From: Lichtheimia corymbifera B2541
Taxonomy: Eukaryota; Mucoromycota; Mucoromycetes; Mucorales; Lichtheimiaceae
DNA: 64,000 nucleotides
NCBI GenBank assembly: GCA_000697475.1
Contig: JNEU01001021.1
Location: 62,001 to 126,000, forward strand
Direction: 5' to 3'
The notes under the pieces are model-generated. The model searched no databases. It was not told the origin of the DNA and worked only from the letters and a program-made list of their open reading frames with translations. Position 1 is the stretch's first letter. The number at the start of each line of letters is the position of its first letter. Both the position numbers and the translations under genes were made by a program. Shown in pieces: positions 35,841 to 46,590 of this stretch.

Positions 35841-38800
35841 CTACGAATATTGCTCTGCCATAATAAGAAGTACAAGACTAGTCCAACCAGTGAATGGATG
35901 GCTACGTTGACCCTTGCCAGTGCTATCAGAATATTGCTCCCATACATAACCGGTTTGGGCATAATCCTAAAATACACGATCCATGTTAATGTTATCCTTG
36001 ATCCTCTTTCTCATAATACAATCATTTACCTTGTACACGGTGTTGATGATATTGTTGCGTAACTCGGTATAGATCTCTTTTGCACGCTTTTGGTAAGGGC
36101 CTGGCGTGTTCATATAATTCTACGATACAGTGTTAGGCATAATTACATCATGAGAGCGTCATATATGGCTTACATTGTAGAGTCCTTGCAATGTCAGATA
36201 ATTCATGTTGATCCAAATTGGGCCGCGCCAATATACTTCGCCTGTGTTGTAGTACTCGTCCGAAGCTGACAAGGAACGCAATCCATAGGGCGACCATAAT
36301 TCATCTTCATTGCGGATCATTTCAAGAATGGCACCGAGTTTGGGCGAATCTGCAGGAACAAGACCGAGGGCCAATGGGAACAAGGATAGATATCCCTTGT
36401 GACAAACATGAACAGGCTTGCCATCTTCCACCGTTTGGTCACAATAAGCTTGTTGTTCCTCATTCCAATGCAATGCATCCAAGTTTTCCAGCATATCCAA
36501 TTCAATCTGAGCAAATTGTTGTGCATCCTCTTGCTTTCCAAGTTCAGTTGCAATATCTTTGAGAAGTCTAGTAGCAAAGGTCATCCAAGCCATAAGGTCA
36601 GCGTGTAATTCACCAACGTTGGGTGGTTCACCACGAGGATAGTCATCCAGGCCCGATGTCAATGTGTGTTCAGCAGTGCGTCCTCTCCAACGGTATGCTT
36701 CTTGATTGGATGTCTTGCGTCCAAAACGTGCCAAGTGACCGCGTTGGGTTTTACGGAACCATTCCCAATTAAGCTTCATCTTGGGATAAACCTTGTCAAG
36801 CCAAGCATGTCCAAGGACAGCATTCTCCAGGTGGAAATTGCGTAACACGGCAGGGTCGTCAAAGCTCGACATGGTAGTGGCACCCGACCCTTCCATCATG
36901 GCAGCACCCTGTTGGTGCGTAAATCGATCCACATAGCGCTTGATGGCAAGATACAAAGTAGGAGGATTTGCATAATGAGGAAACTGCGTTTGGAATTCGC
37001 TAGGCACCTTGCTACGTGCTTCATCACCCAGGATTTGTTCACGTCCAACCCATCCATTCTCGTCAATCAAGGAAATCCAATGCTTGATAATGTCCAAGCT
37101 AGTTGATCAAAGTCCATCAGTAGGTGTTTATCTCGTGTGGCACCAATATACATACCTCAAATCATTGTCCCATTTACCAATGACCAGCTCATGGAAACCT
37201 TCATCCCTATCATCTCGGTTATTTACCATGCTCATCCTTTTTGGTCGTTGTGTAGTGGTGGTACTTACCAGTAGAAACCACGTGGGAAAAACGGACGACT
37301 TGGTGTGGCAGTAAACAAGCTTTGTGGACTGGTATACTGAGGAGAGAGAGGCTCGCCTGCAAAACTCTCTTCATCCTGCAAAGGACCGTGTGATCGATCA
37401 ACAATGGATGATCCATAAAAGTATCCGATACCACCCAACATGTTGCTCAACAAGAACTGGGCAAATTCAATCTCCTTGTCCGAGAATCCTTTTTCTTTGA
37501 GATGAAAAGTCGTTTCAAACCGTGCCTGAAATTCGTTGCTTTTTTCCTTGATCTTGGGACCCATCAACTCGTCTAAACATGGTATAGGGTGAGCTACATA
37601 TATCATTGTTGTTAGAGCCTATCGCACTTACTGCTCAGCTTTTTCGGAGAGCTTGCGGATCGAAAGATGACATCAAACTATACATGCACAAATCATGAAT
37701 ACCTGACTAGCCCATATATAGATGATCCTTACCTGAAATTGCCCATGGAAGATTTTTTGGAAAGCGTACATGTTGGCGACTTCATCTTCTTCTTCCGTCA
37801 AAGTGTTGTCCAAAGTGAAATACGAATAAGGGTGTGCCATTGCATCTTCGGGAGAGCCTTTTGCAATCTTTTCTCGTGCAGACACCAGTAGTCGCGGCAT
37901 AATAATATCTGTGAAAAAAGCCATGTCGCATGAATTCCTTGTAGGATTGTGTGTGTGTGTGTGTGTCATGTGACCCTACCTTTAGCTCGCCAAATATCAC
38001 CTTCCTTCACTTGAAGTCCCCACCATTGTGTCCTGGAAAGGTCTTGATCAATGCCTTGTTCTGGGCTCACATTCAAAGGACCATCCACGATTTCAATCTC
38101 AAAGTCTCCAAGGTCCGGCGTGTCACCTTCAATTTGGATGGGTGATTTCAAGCCCTATGTGTTGAGTGCAATGAGAATGAATCATCCCTTGGACCATATA
38201 CTGACTTACCTTGCGTGATAACTTGCTAACTATATCCATGCTTCCTTGTCCTTCCAATCCAGCATAGAATATAATGGTGGTCGTTGATGGTACTGAAGAA
38301 AGCAAGATGCATAAGTTACTCTTCTCCTATACACTTTTTGTTGCATAACGCACCTTGACTATTCATGGGTTCGCCTCGAATACGCACACCCCAATCACCG
38401 CCTGGAAATAAAATGAGATTAGCTACAAGGTGCTGCTACTTTTATGCATCCAAGCTACATGCCATGATCTCCACCGGGCACTTTGATGAATTCTGTAGTG
38501 ATCTGCACATTGCTCGGTCCATCCTTGATTTGTTGCATGCCATAGCTACGGCCATCATGTTGATGATATCCATATCCATTCAATCCATCCCCTTGATCAC
38601 AAGCATGACGAGCCCCTGTGTGTGTGTGATAGTATCGACGCGTCAATCTTTTGTATTTCTCGTGCATAGCTGTATCGTCTTACGTTGGAAACCTTGGAAT
38701 TCGCCACCGTCAAACCAGATGAGGCCTGTCATTAAGGATTCGGGGAAGCGCGTGCGAGTGCCAAAGTAGAGATTAGGTCGATAGGTGCCCCACAGTAAAG

Positions 38801-38921
38801 AGTCGTTGGCAGCACGATCGGCGTGCATTACAAAGTCGATATCATGGGGGTCTAGAGTTGCTTGGACGAGAAGACTCGCCATTGACACCAGCCCTACAAG
38901 AGAGCCTACTAGACGTGTCAT
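35841..38921 (-). CDS. gls1: Mannosyl-oligosaccharide glucosidase, GH63 (processing alpha-glucosidase I)
   Basis: ER membrane enzyme that removes the outermost glucose from N-glycans, the first trimming step in glycoprotein folding. The start reads [20 protein letters not shown], a signal/anchor segment. Then come [20 protein letters not shown] and [14 protein letters not shown], and in the C-terminal catalytic toroid [27 protein letters not shown] (exon junction), [32 protein letters not shown] and [20 protein letters not shown]. The last exon ends [20 protein letters not shown] with the stop at 35841-35843. The Asp/Glu of WDEGFH and the SGLDDYPR region carry residues used by GH63 enzymes. 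About nine introns; one contains a (GT)n run at 37949-37967. No defect seen. Confidence 0.93.
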
Positions 38922-39096
38922 ATGTAGTAGAAAATAGAGGGGTGAGAGAGAAAGAAGATAATGCTGACCCGTTGTCGCAGTTTGACGTGCTTTCTATCTA
39001 GTCCAATCCTTCCTTGCCAAGTACAATGTGAATAAAGACAGATAAATGCATTATTGGATGAATCGTGTTACAATGCTTTTTTATTAGTTTGGATGT

Positions 39097-39705
39097 CTAT
39101 TGGGTGGTGGTGGTTGAGGTGGTGGTTGAGGTGCTGCTGCTGCTGGTGGAAGGTGGGTTTTGCTTGGATGCCATCAACTTTTCGTATTCTCTTTGTCGCT
39201 CGTTCAATACAAATTTGATGCGTGCCATCGACTTTTGACACTAGAAACACACAAAAAAAAAGAGGTACACATGTTGAATGATCTTATTCTCAATAACACC
39301 CAATCTTATACATACCTTCTTGAGACGACCTGCATTGGTCCAAAGTTCCTTGGTGATACCTAACCGCTTTGCTTCTTCACGTTGCGTAGCAAGCACGTTG
39401 CGTTCCTTGAGAAGAACATACCACAGCTTGTGCAAGTCCTCAAACGACTTTAAGCGTAGTTCACTAGCCTTCCATGCCCGTCCTATACATATCAATAAAA
39501 TATTCAGTCATGCTCTTGCAATGGATAGCTGTCAAGGTGATAATGCGCACGAACCAGTCCAGATTTGTTTTGGCAAGGCTTCGCCATTCTCAAAGAATTG
39601 GGCCAATCCTTTAGCGCTGCTGGTAGTTGTGGTGTTGTTGGCTGCTGCAGTTGTTGTGCTGAATGCGCGCACTGAGGAACGAGCCAGTCGTTGTAACAAG
39701 GACAT
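39097..39705 (-). CDS. mrpl4: Mitochondrial large-subunit ribosomal protein uL29m (MRPL4/MRPL47)
   Basis: Component of the mitochondrial 54S ribosomal subunit. The start at 39705 reads [20 protein letters not shown], a typical mitochondrial presequence. The Thr-rich linker leads to [18 protein letters not shown], then [20 protein letters not shown] and [20 protein letters not shown], the family's core signature, and [20 protein letters not shown] after the last intron. A Ser/Thr-rich tail ends at 39097. Two introns. It is divergent to the phosphatase gene, sharing an upstream region of about 170 bp. Confidence 0.92.
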
Positions 39706-39876
39706 TTGTATGTGTGTATATGGAAAGGAAAGGGGGCTGTTGGTCGGGCAATATGTCAAGGCTCAACAAAGACAAGCCACTACTACCCCGACAACTGTCG
39801 TCAAGGACTCAGCTCCACCACACAAAGCACCGCTGCTGCTGCATAATGCTACTACCTTTGCCTCTTTCAAAAAGAT
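39706..39876. promoter_or_regulatory. Short shared upstream region of two divergent genes
   Basis: Only 171 bp separate the start codons of the mitochondrial ribosomal protein (minus) and the phosphatase (plus), so both leaders and promoters must overlap here. No clear TATA box is visible. Confidence 0.5.
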
Positions 39877-40578
39877 ATGGGTTGTGACGAAGCGCCAAGT
39901 ACAACCGAGTCAGTAGGAGATATTGCAGAGTCTTCTCTTTACCTTGCACTACAACAAGATGAGAATGGTCAACCTGGAGGGATCCTCATTACCAGCTGTG
40001 CTCAACAAGTGTTGCCTAATGTCTACATTGGCGGTTACAAGGCGTATGAAGACGTCGACTTTTTACACAAGAATAAGATATCTGCCATCTTATCACTCGG
40101 CCATTTCAAAGAAAAATATCCATCTGGGCAATTTATCCATAAGGTATACTCATGGTTGCTAACGAATATTATACGCGGCCTACTAACAGCATTAACATAG
40201 ATCATTGCCGTTGCCGATAATCCAGATGCCAACATTATCCAACACTTTCCAGCAGCCATCAAGTTTATTGACGAATCATTAGCAGCCGGCAGGCGGATAT
40301 TGGTGCATTGTTTAGCCGGTGTATCGAGGAGCCCCACCATCGTATCAGCTTATATCATGAGCAAACGCCACATTCATCCTAAAGCAGCCCTCGCCATCAT
40401 CAAGCAACAACGCCCTTTTGCGAACCCAAATTCAGGATTCATGGACCAATTGCGATTATTTAGAGAAATGGATTATACTTTTGACCCTAGCAACCCAGCT
40501 TATGTATCTTATCACCAAGGACACCCACTTTTATCGGAACATGCCGGTCATGAAGATGAATATAAAGATGCATCATGA
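39877..40578 (+). CDS. Dual-specificity protein phosphatase (atypical DUSP)
   Basis: Cysteine-dependent phosphatase for phospho-Tyr and phospho-Ser/Thr. Exons 39877-40143 and 40201-40578 join to 214 residues. The N-terminus is a short acidic tail; the DSP core begins QVLPNVYIGGYKAYEDVDFL and NKISAILSLGHFKEKYPSG. The P-loop is VHCLAGVSRSPTIVSAYIM with catalytic Cys and Arg (HCxAGxSRS), preceded by the general-acid Asp in AVADNPDANI. The C-terminal part (RPFANPNSGFMDQLRLFREM) completes the domain. The substrate cannot be told from sequence. No localisation signal was seen. Confidence 0.92.
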
Positions 40579-40849
40579 TCAACATGATTTAGTTTTAAGT
40601 GAATACGTGTAGCGTGCTGTGTGCCTTTAATTGATGTTTATTCCGGGATTTATTGTTCAACATCACACTTTTGTACTACTTTTAACCTCATCTCTTCCCC
40701 GAAAAGGGGGTTTGTTTTACCTTGAATGCCAGATACATTGCTTGCAGATTCTTTCTATTCCTACGTTCTCCACCCCCTATATAAACTTCTCCCTGATCTT
40801 GTTTAGCTCTGTCTTTCTTTCTTTTACCAATTGAAGTCTTTAAAGGAAG

Positions 40850-42226
40850 ATGGATCTTCTCAATGCTTCTCCTCAACAACATGTATACACCACAGTATCC
40901 GACTACCAGGTTCTGCAGCGGGATTTCTCAACCAACACAGCCATTGTAAAGACAAACAATGGTACCAAGACATTACCAGTGGGAGGACCTTACAGCATTA
41001 ATGGCGCTGATCATGTGCTTGTGGGCGATGTATGGGTGATGAGTGGACAAAGCAATATGCGAGGCAATGGATTTTATGAAGACCCATGGACCGATCCACC
41101 CACAAGCTATCTCGACCATGTTAACAACAACATCCACCTCTTTCAATGCAATGAAACATGGACACTAGCTCAGGAACCTACTCACCGTCTTGATCAATCA
41201 ATTCGTCAAGTCAACCATAACCTCTCTGACCCATCCGTCAAGGATCCAAAGTATCATTTGTGGCGTGGATTCTCCCTCGGGACATCGTTTGCAACGGAGT
41301 ACAGAAAACATATGAACAATGTGCCTGTAGGTTTAATTGCAACTGCTCATGGTGGGACAACCTTGGACGAATGGTCTCCGAGTTTGATGGAAAATACCAC
41401 AGATCCTTACAATAACACCCTGTATGGTGCTATGCTTGCAAGATTGCGTAAGCAAGAGAACCAAGTAGCTGGAATCCTTTGGTACCAAGGTGAATCGGAT
41501 GCTGAAAAGACTGAGAATGCAGAAAACTACAAGGACAAGTTTGAAAAGTTTATCACAACCACCCGTGAACGTCTCGATGCGAACCAACTCCCCTTTCTTT
41601 TTGTACAAATTGCACGTCAAATACAAGGAGGCCAAGATATTGACAACGAATGGTCCATGATACGCGATGCTCAGCGCCTCGTCAATGATGATTATGATCC
41701 TAAGCGTGTGGGTGCGGTGACCACGATTGATTTGCCAATGGATGACCGTATTCATCTTTCTGCGGTGGGACAAAAGAGAGTGGGTCAACGATTGGCACGT
41801 GCAGCTGCCAATGCTTTGCTTCACGACACAGCCGGTGCTACAAGTCCCTCATTCGACAGTGTAACCTACCAAGAAACAAACGTTGCTGCAAGTGGTGACC
41901 CTTCTCAAGGCCGTCAATATACCCTTCTCGTCAAATTCAAAAACATGGATGATGCTACTTGGGAACATGTCGATGATCGTGTCTTTGGCTTCTCTATCCG
42001 TGATAGCGAGGGTAACAACAACCCTGCTATTTACAAAGCCAGAATCGAGAATGATCACAAGTCCGTGCGTCTTTTTATCACCGATGTATCACTTAAAGCC
42101 CTGAAATCCAAGGATTATTTCTTGTATTATGGATATGGCATGGACCCTATTTGCAATTTAAAGACCAAGGACGATATCGGTTTACTCGCTTTTGGCCCAG
42201 AAAAGATCGACTTTTCAGCCATTTAA
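40850..42226 (+). CDS. SGNH-hydrolase esterase, sialate O-acetylesterase-like domain
   Basis: Single-exon gene of 458 codons. SGNH landmarks: block I VWVMSGQSNMRGNGF (catalytic Ser), block II/III GLIATAHGGTTLDEWSP and AGILWYQGESDAEKTENA, and block V DRIHLSAVGQKRVGQRLARA (Asp and His of the triad). The family removes O-acetyl groups from carbohydrates. Fungi generally lack sialic acid, so another acetylated sugar is more likely (inference). The C-terminal 130 residues after the catalytic domain form an additional, possibly beta-rich region. The N-terminus MDLLNASPQQHVYTTVSDYQ has no evident signal peptide, so the enzyme may be cytosolic, or its first exon may be missed. Confidence 0.85.
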   Translation: MDLLNASPQQHVYTTVSDYQVLQRDFSTNTAIVKTNNGTKTLPVGGPYSINGADHVLVGDVWVMSGQSNMRGNGFYEDPWTDPPTSYLDHVNNNIHLFQCNETWTLAQEPTHRLDQSIRQVNHNLSDPSVKDPKYHLWRGFSLGTSFATEYRKHMNNVPVGLIATAHGGTTLDEWSPSLMENTTDPYNNTLYGAMLARLRKQENQVAGILWYQGESDAEKTENAENYKDKFEKFITTTRERLDANQLPFLFVQIARQIQGGQDIDNEWSMIRDAQRLVNDDYDPKRVGAVTTIDLPMDDRIHLSAVGQKRVGQRLARAAANALLHDTAGATSPSFDSVTYQETNVAASGDPSQGRQYTLLVKFKNMDDATWEHVDDRVFGFSIRDSEGNNNPAIYKARIENDHKSVRLFITDVSLKALKSKDYFLYYGYGMDPICNLKTKDDIGLLAFGPEKIDFSAI

Positions 42227-42831
42227 GTAGGCTTATTAATACGACGTCATAGAATACATAGACTAGCTGTACTCATTGATGCATTCACGACTACCATACA
42301 ATTAATTATAGTGATAATAAAAACGCTGCATACATGTACTTGCTGCTCGTTGATGTACCACAGGTAATAGCACCCCATGTCACGTGACACATTTCCAAAC
42401 CCAAGCATAGCCATAAAGAATGCTCCAGAGCGTTTCTAAGCAACGTCAAATGCTAATCAGGTGTCATGGTGATGTGTGGGAAAAAGCACGACCCCACCAT
42501 ACGGTCCAGCGCAAGTCATTCTTATCCCGGGCCCCAGAATGATCATCCATTTTACATATAATAATGTAGCTTGATCATATGACGGTTGCTGTATGTATGT
42601 ATTAGCCCATCATATCATTGTGTTTTAAAAGCTTCAACAACGTGCACAATCACGGTGATCATGTGTACTTTGGAAAAGTGAATATATAATTTGCATAATA
42701 CGGATTTTACAAAGCAAAGACAAAACAACAATGAGGAAGAGTACATAAAGAAAAGACGGGTCTAATGATAATTGTAGTGGCGGGGAGTAGTAGTACTGTA
42801 GTAAAATACAAAAGATTGGAGGGGCGCATCG
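42227..42831. other. Intergenic region between two convergent genes
   Basis: 3' regions of the esterase and RhoGAP genes. Only short open frames; nothing recognised. Confidence 0.4.
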
Positions 42832-44430
42832 TTAGCGAGAGTACAAACGTGGCTCCTTGTCATGTTGCACCCTTCGAATCGACTTCCATCGTCCTGCTGA
42901 CTTTTTCATCGGCGCAGGCAAACCTGTTGTTGTATAACGCTATGAGCACATGACCTTCTATGTATGTAACGTTCTTTACCTTGCTCGGTATTTTTGTTAT
43001 TGACACGTTTAAGCGGCATGGTATTGGATCGTTTCAATAGGGGTGTTGTGCCATCATGATCGGGCAAAGAAATCATCGTTTGACTAAAAGGTAATGAGGG
43101 CCGACGACTTGGCTTTGACAAGGATGGCGATGATATCATATGATGTTTTTGTTGTAGTAGTGAATGTTGTTGTTGTTGGGGTAATGACGATGGCAATTGT
43201 GGCACGGAACTAGTAAATGATTTATCCATGCTGCCCTTTCTTTGACGAGATTCCTTTGAGGATGCTGTGGATGGCTTACGACGTAATGAGGCTAGATAAA
43301 GAGAGGATGAGATTGGTTAAATGTCACTTGCCCTCATCATCATCATCCTCTCTTATGTACCTGGAATATTGGCAGGCGAAGAACGAGGGATAAGCGATTG
43401 GCCAGCAGGAATACATGACCGAGGTGCGGTAAACTGATCATGATTTCGAATCAAGAATTCAAGTACGCTTTGTGATTCCTTGTAACCACCAGGTCTGTAT
43501 TCGTCATCTGGATGTGAAAGGATTCCCTAGAATGATACCCGATGTTAGCTGTTAGCAGCAAGAATGAATCATGATGATGATGATGATGTGCTATTTACAG
43601 GAGCAAATACAGCCGCCAGTGAGGAGATGCTCATCCTTGTCTTCTCTTCTGCATTGGCAAACAAGCCGAGCATATCCATGATGTACATGAGCAGGTATTG
43701 GTGAATAAGGGGAAGGCAATCAATGAGATTCTGGAATGCTTCAATCTTTGCGATCGATGTATCATATTCGTCCTCTATTGTAATAGGGATCATCAGCATC
43801 CATCATCAAATGCATGATTGCTGCTATATTTACCATAAGCTTCCTTGAAGGGTCGATAATAATCCAACGGAATGACCGGCTCGGGTAAGTGATTGAGAAA
43901 TCGTCGCATGACATTGGCAGCATCATGGACCGTATATTTGCCGTGTTCCCATTCAAATTTGGCTCCATAATCTTCGGGCGTGTTGAAGATGCATTGTAAA
44001 TCCGCAATACGTCGAATGCTACCAGACATGCGAAAGATGCCTTCTGTGGCTAACGCTGCATGATAAAATGAGAACAATGACATAATCATGCATGAAAAAA
44101 CATTGACTTGCCTTTTGATTTTAGAAATGAGCCGCATTTAGCAACAATGGTAGGAATAACACCATAACAAAGAGCACCACTGGAAGGATCCATATACGAT
44201 ATGGTGGAATGAGCATACAGAATTGACTCTGAGAGCGGTAGACCAAAGACACCTTCTAAAAAAGAACAGCTAATCAGTATATGGGAATGTTGTCCTGGAA
44301 AAATAAGCTCACCGTCAGCTGCTTTCAAGTCGCTATCAGTTGGAAGGCCGTTGTTGATTTTAGTCACTCGTTTCCACCACGCTCGAATCTGGGCATTTTG
44401 GGTTGGTGACGGTGCAATGGGAATGTCCAT
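42832..44430 (-). CDS. RhoGAP-domain protein
   Basis: Activates GTP hydrolysis on Rho/Cdc42-type GTPases and so controls actin and polarity. The start at 44430 reads MDIPIAPSPTQNAQIRAWWK. The RhoGAP domain begins GVFGLPLSESILYAHSTISY, then ALATEGIFRMSGSIRRIADL with the arginine finger, GAKFEWEHGKYTVHDAANVM, FLNHLPEPVIPLDYYRPFKE, and IDCLPLIHQYLLMYIMDMLG with TRMSISSLAAVFAPG. A Ser/Pro/Gln-rich basic tail (KPSRRPSLPFSQTMISLPDH) follows. The last exon, after a donor near 42978, reads LPAPMKKSAGRWKSIRRVQH and ends at the TAA at 42832-42834. About seven introns. No membrane segment or second domain seen. Confidence 0.9.
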
Positions 44431-44987
44431 TGTGGAGAAAGGGAGGAACAAGAGAAAAGAAAAAAGAGTAAAGAAAAAGAAGGAATAAATGGCACAGCCC
44501 AGTGTAGTGGGTATCAACCAGTTGTAATAATTCAGGGCGGACACATGTTGCTGCGTGCGTTTATGTGGGTTTTGGATATATGCGTGCTGGCTGTGTTGTG
44601 TGCGTGCGTGCGTGTGTGTCTGGACTTGTTGTCCATTTTGCTTCGCATATAACACAGCCTCGGAATGTGCCCAGCACTTTCATTGACTAAATCAGGCAAG
44701 TTGGCATCGTGCATGTGTGTACGAAAAGCCACGGATATGAAGTAATAATAGATGTAGATCACGAATGAGATTTGTATTTACAAAGCAGAATTATAAAACC
44801 ACAAAATGCTAATTCAAAGGGATTATTAGAGAGGGTAACACATTAGGGTGAGAGAAAGAGAGAGAAGGGGATTTTGTGCGATTAGAAGAGTGTGCGGTGT
44901 GTCTGGGAGGTCTGCAAAAAAAGAGTTATACACACACCACCAAAGGGGGTGGCGACTATGGGTATATTGGTATCAAGGCAAATAATA
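44431..44987. other. Region upstream of the RhoGAP gene
   Basis: Contains GT/GC-rich simple-sequence runs near 44,600-44,630 and GA-rich sequence near 44,850. Presumed RhoGAP promoter and the 3' side of the small His/Ser-rich gene. No gene seen. Confidence 0.4.
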
Positions 44988-45332
44988 TCAAGATGATGAA
45001 GGAGAAGACGGTGCCGATCGCACTGCAATCGACTCTGCTGTTGGAGAAGCGGTCGATGAAGATGAAGATGTGGTGGTAGTAGTAGTGGTGGTGGTCGAAG
45101 ATAAGTTACTTGTCACACAAGATGGTACACGCTGCTTGAGTTGAGCTTCGGTAAACTTGCAAAGCTGCCGAGCATATTCGTTTCTTGCCATTGCCAATAA
45201 ATCCTCGCGAGTAAGCGAGCGCTTGCTGACAGTGGAAGCTGATATAGAATGATGATGATGATGATGACGATGATGGCGGCTTGATGCACCGGTATGAAGT
45301 TCAGTGTGTGGTTCAGTATAGAGAGAAGCCAT
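44988..45332 (-). CDS. Small His- and Ser/Thr-rich protein, unknown function
   Basis: Uninterrupted frame of 114 codons. It starts MASLYTEPHTELHTGASSRH, then has a His cluster (six consecutive His), a conserved-looking charged segment SKRSLTREDLLAMARNEYAR with QLCKFTEAQLKQRVPSCV, and a tail with nine Thr followed by Ser runs. The middle segment could form an amphipathic helix. I do not recognise a family. The clean start and stop and a non-repetitive core argue for a real gene. Confidence 0.5.
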   Translation of the reverse strand: MASLYTEPHTELHTGASSRHHRHHHHHHSISASTVSKRSLTREDLLAMARNEYARQLCKFTEAQLKQRVPSCVTSNLSSTTTTTTTTTSSSSSTASPTAESIAVRSAPSSPSSS

Positions 45333-46590
45333 GATGTTTAAAAAGTAAAAAGAAGGATGTGCAGATGGAATAAATGGAGACGGAAGTAAAGGTTTAAATA
45401 TCATCTGTCGGTTTGCCGCATGACATCATGAACGTGGATGTGATGCACAAAGCTCAATAAACCCCCGGGGCTCCTCTAACGCAATCACTCCGTGAAGCAA
45501 AGCAGCAGCAGCACCCAAAAAAAAGAGAGCCTCCCACACATAATGGCTATTTTAAGGGTCATGTCGTCATGGCCAATGGATCGTTTGCTTTGTGTGTATG
45601 TGTGTATGTGTACGACATGCAAACTCCGAGAAACATACTGCATTGCCTATTGGGCTCCCTCTACGCCCAGAATGATGTAACATCGCTTAAATGTAAGAAT
45701 TTGTTATATCTGCGCACACACACATATAAACAAACATTCGGGTTTCCTTTCAAGTGAATATGATACAATGGGTTGTTATATAGCTTAATAACTGCTTTGT
45801 CGGAAGAGCGGTCGATCGGATGTGGGCTATGATGTGCAACCCGAGTGCACCAATGGATTCTATTGCAGAAAAGAGATGTTCATCACTTTTATTCAGCTGG
45901 TTACCGTAACCACAAGTGTGCCAATACCCAGGGCAGCTGACCCCACAGCGCCGTGTCTCATTCACTCCTCGTTTGGTCTCGATCTGTGCAAGCCTTTCGT
46001 TATTCCCTTTTCAGTGTTAGTTTCCACCAAGCAAACAAATCGGCTCCAGGAACGCTCACAAGACGCTGTACGCTTAAACACACACATCATCATTGACAGT
46101 CCCTCTTTTTTGCTCACACGACAACCATCATCATATATTGCGAAAGTGGATAAGGAATTGTGTGTATGCCCAGCGCTTTGGGAAATACAATCCCTGACTA
46201 TGGGATACCTCCTTTATTCCTCCTCACATTCATCAATGATATCACAAGACATTTGACGCCACCTTTCTAAGAACATTGAATCTAGATTGTTGCTGCTTCT
46301 TCTACTCATCTCTGGTGATGCTACCATGACTACCACTTTTACATACAACATGCATTTCTCTTTTTCATTCTCACTCTCAGTCTCTCTCACTCTTCCTCTC
46401 CTTTATCCTCCTATCATCCCCATTCTATCCCCCATTTCACAGGGTGTTGGAGTATAGCAAATCAAATTGGGTTTATTCAAACATATGCAACAGCTCCATT
46501 ATCCATGCACAGCATCTGTCTGAGTACAAACTCAACCAGTGATCAAGCAGCACCTTGTTGGGAGCACGTCCTTTCCCTGCAGTGAGTGCC
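45333..46590. other. Intergenic region, no gene seen
   Basis: Holds the promoters of the small gene and of BRO1. A strongly pyrimidine-rich tract with many CTCTC/TCTTTC runs lies at about 46,350-46,440, shortly before BRO1. Short open frames have no recognisable domain. Confidence 0.45.

Noticed and set aside
43560..43590. GAT-triplet run in the RhoGAP gene
   Set aside because: Ordinary microsatellite in an intron near a splice site, similar to the one at 28443; not a distinct element.
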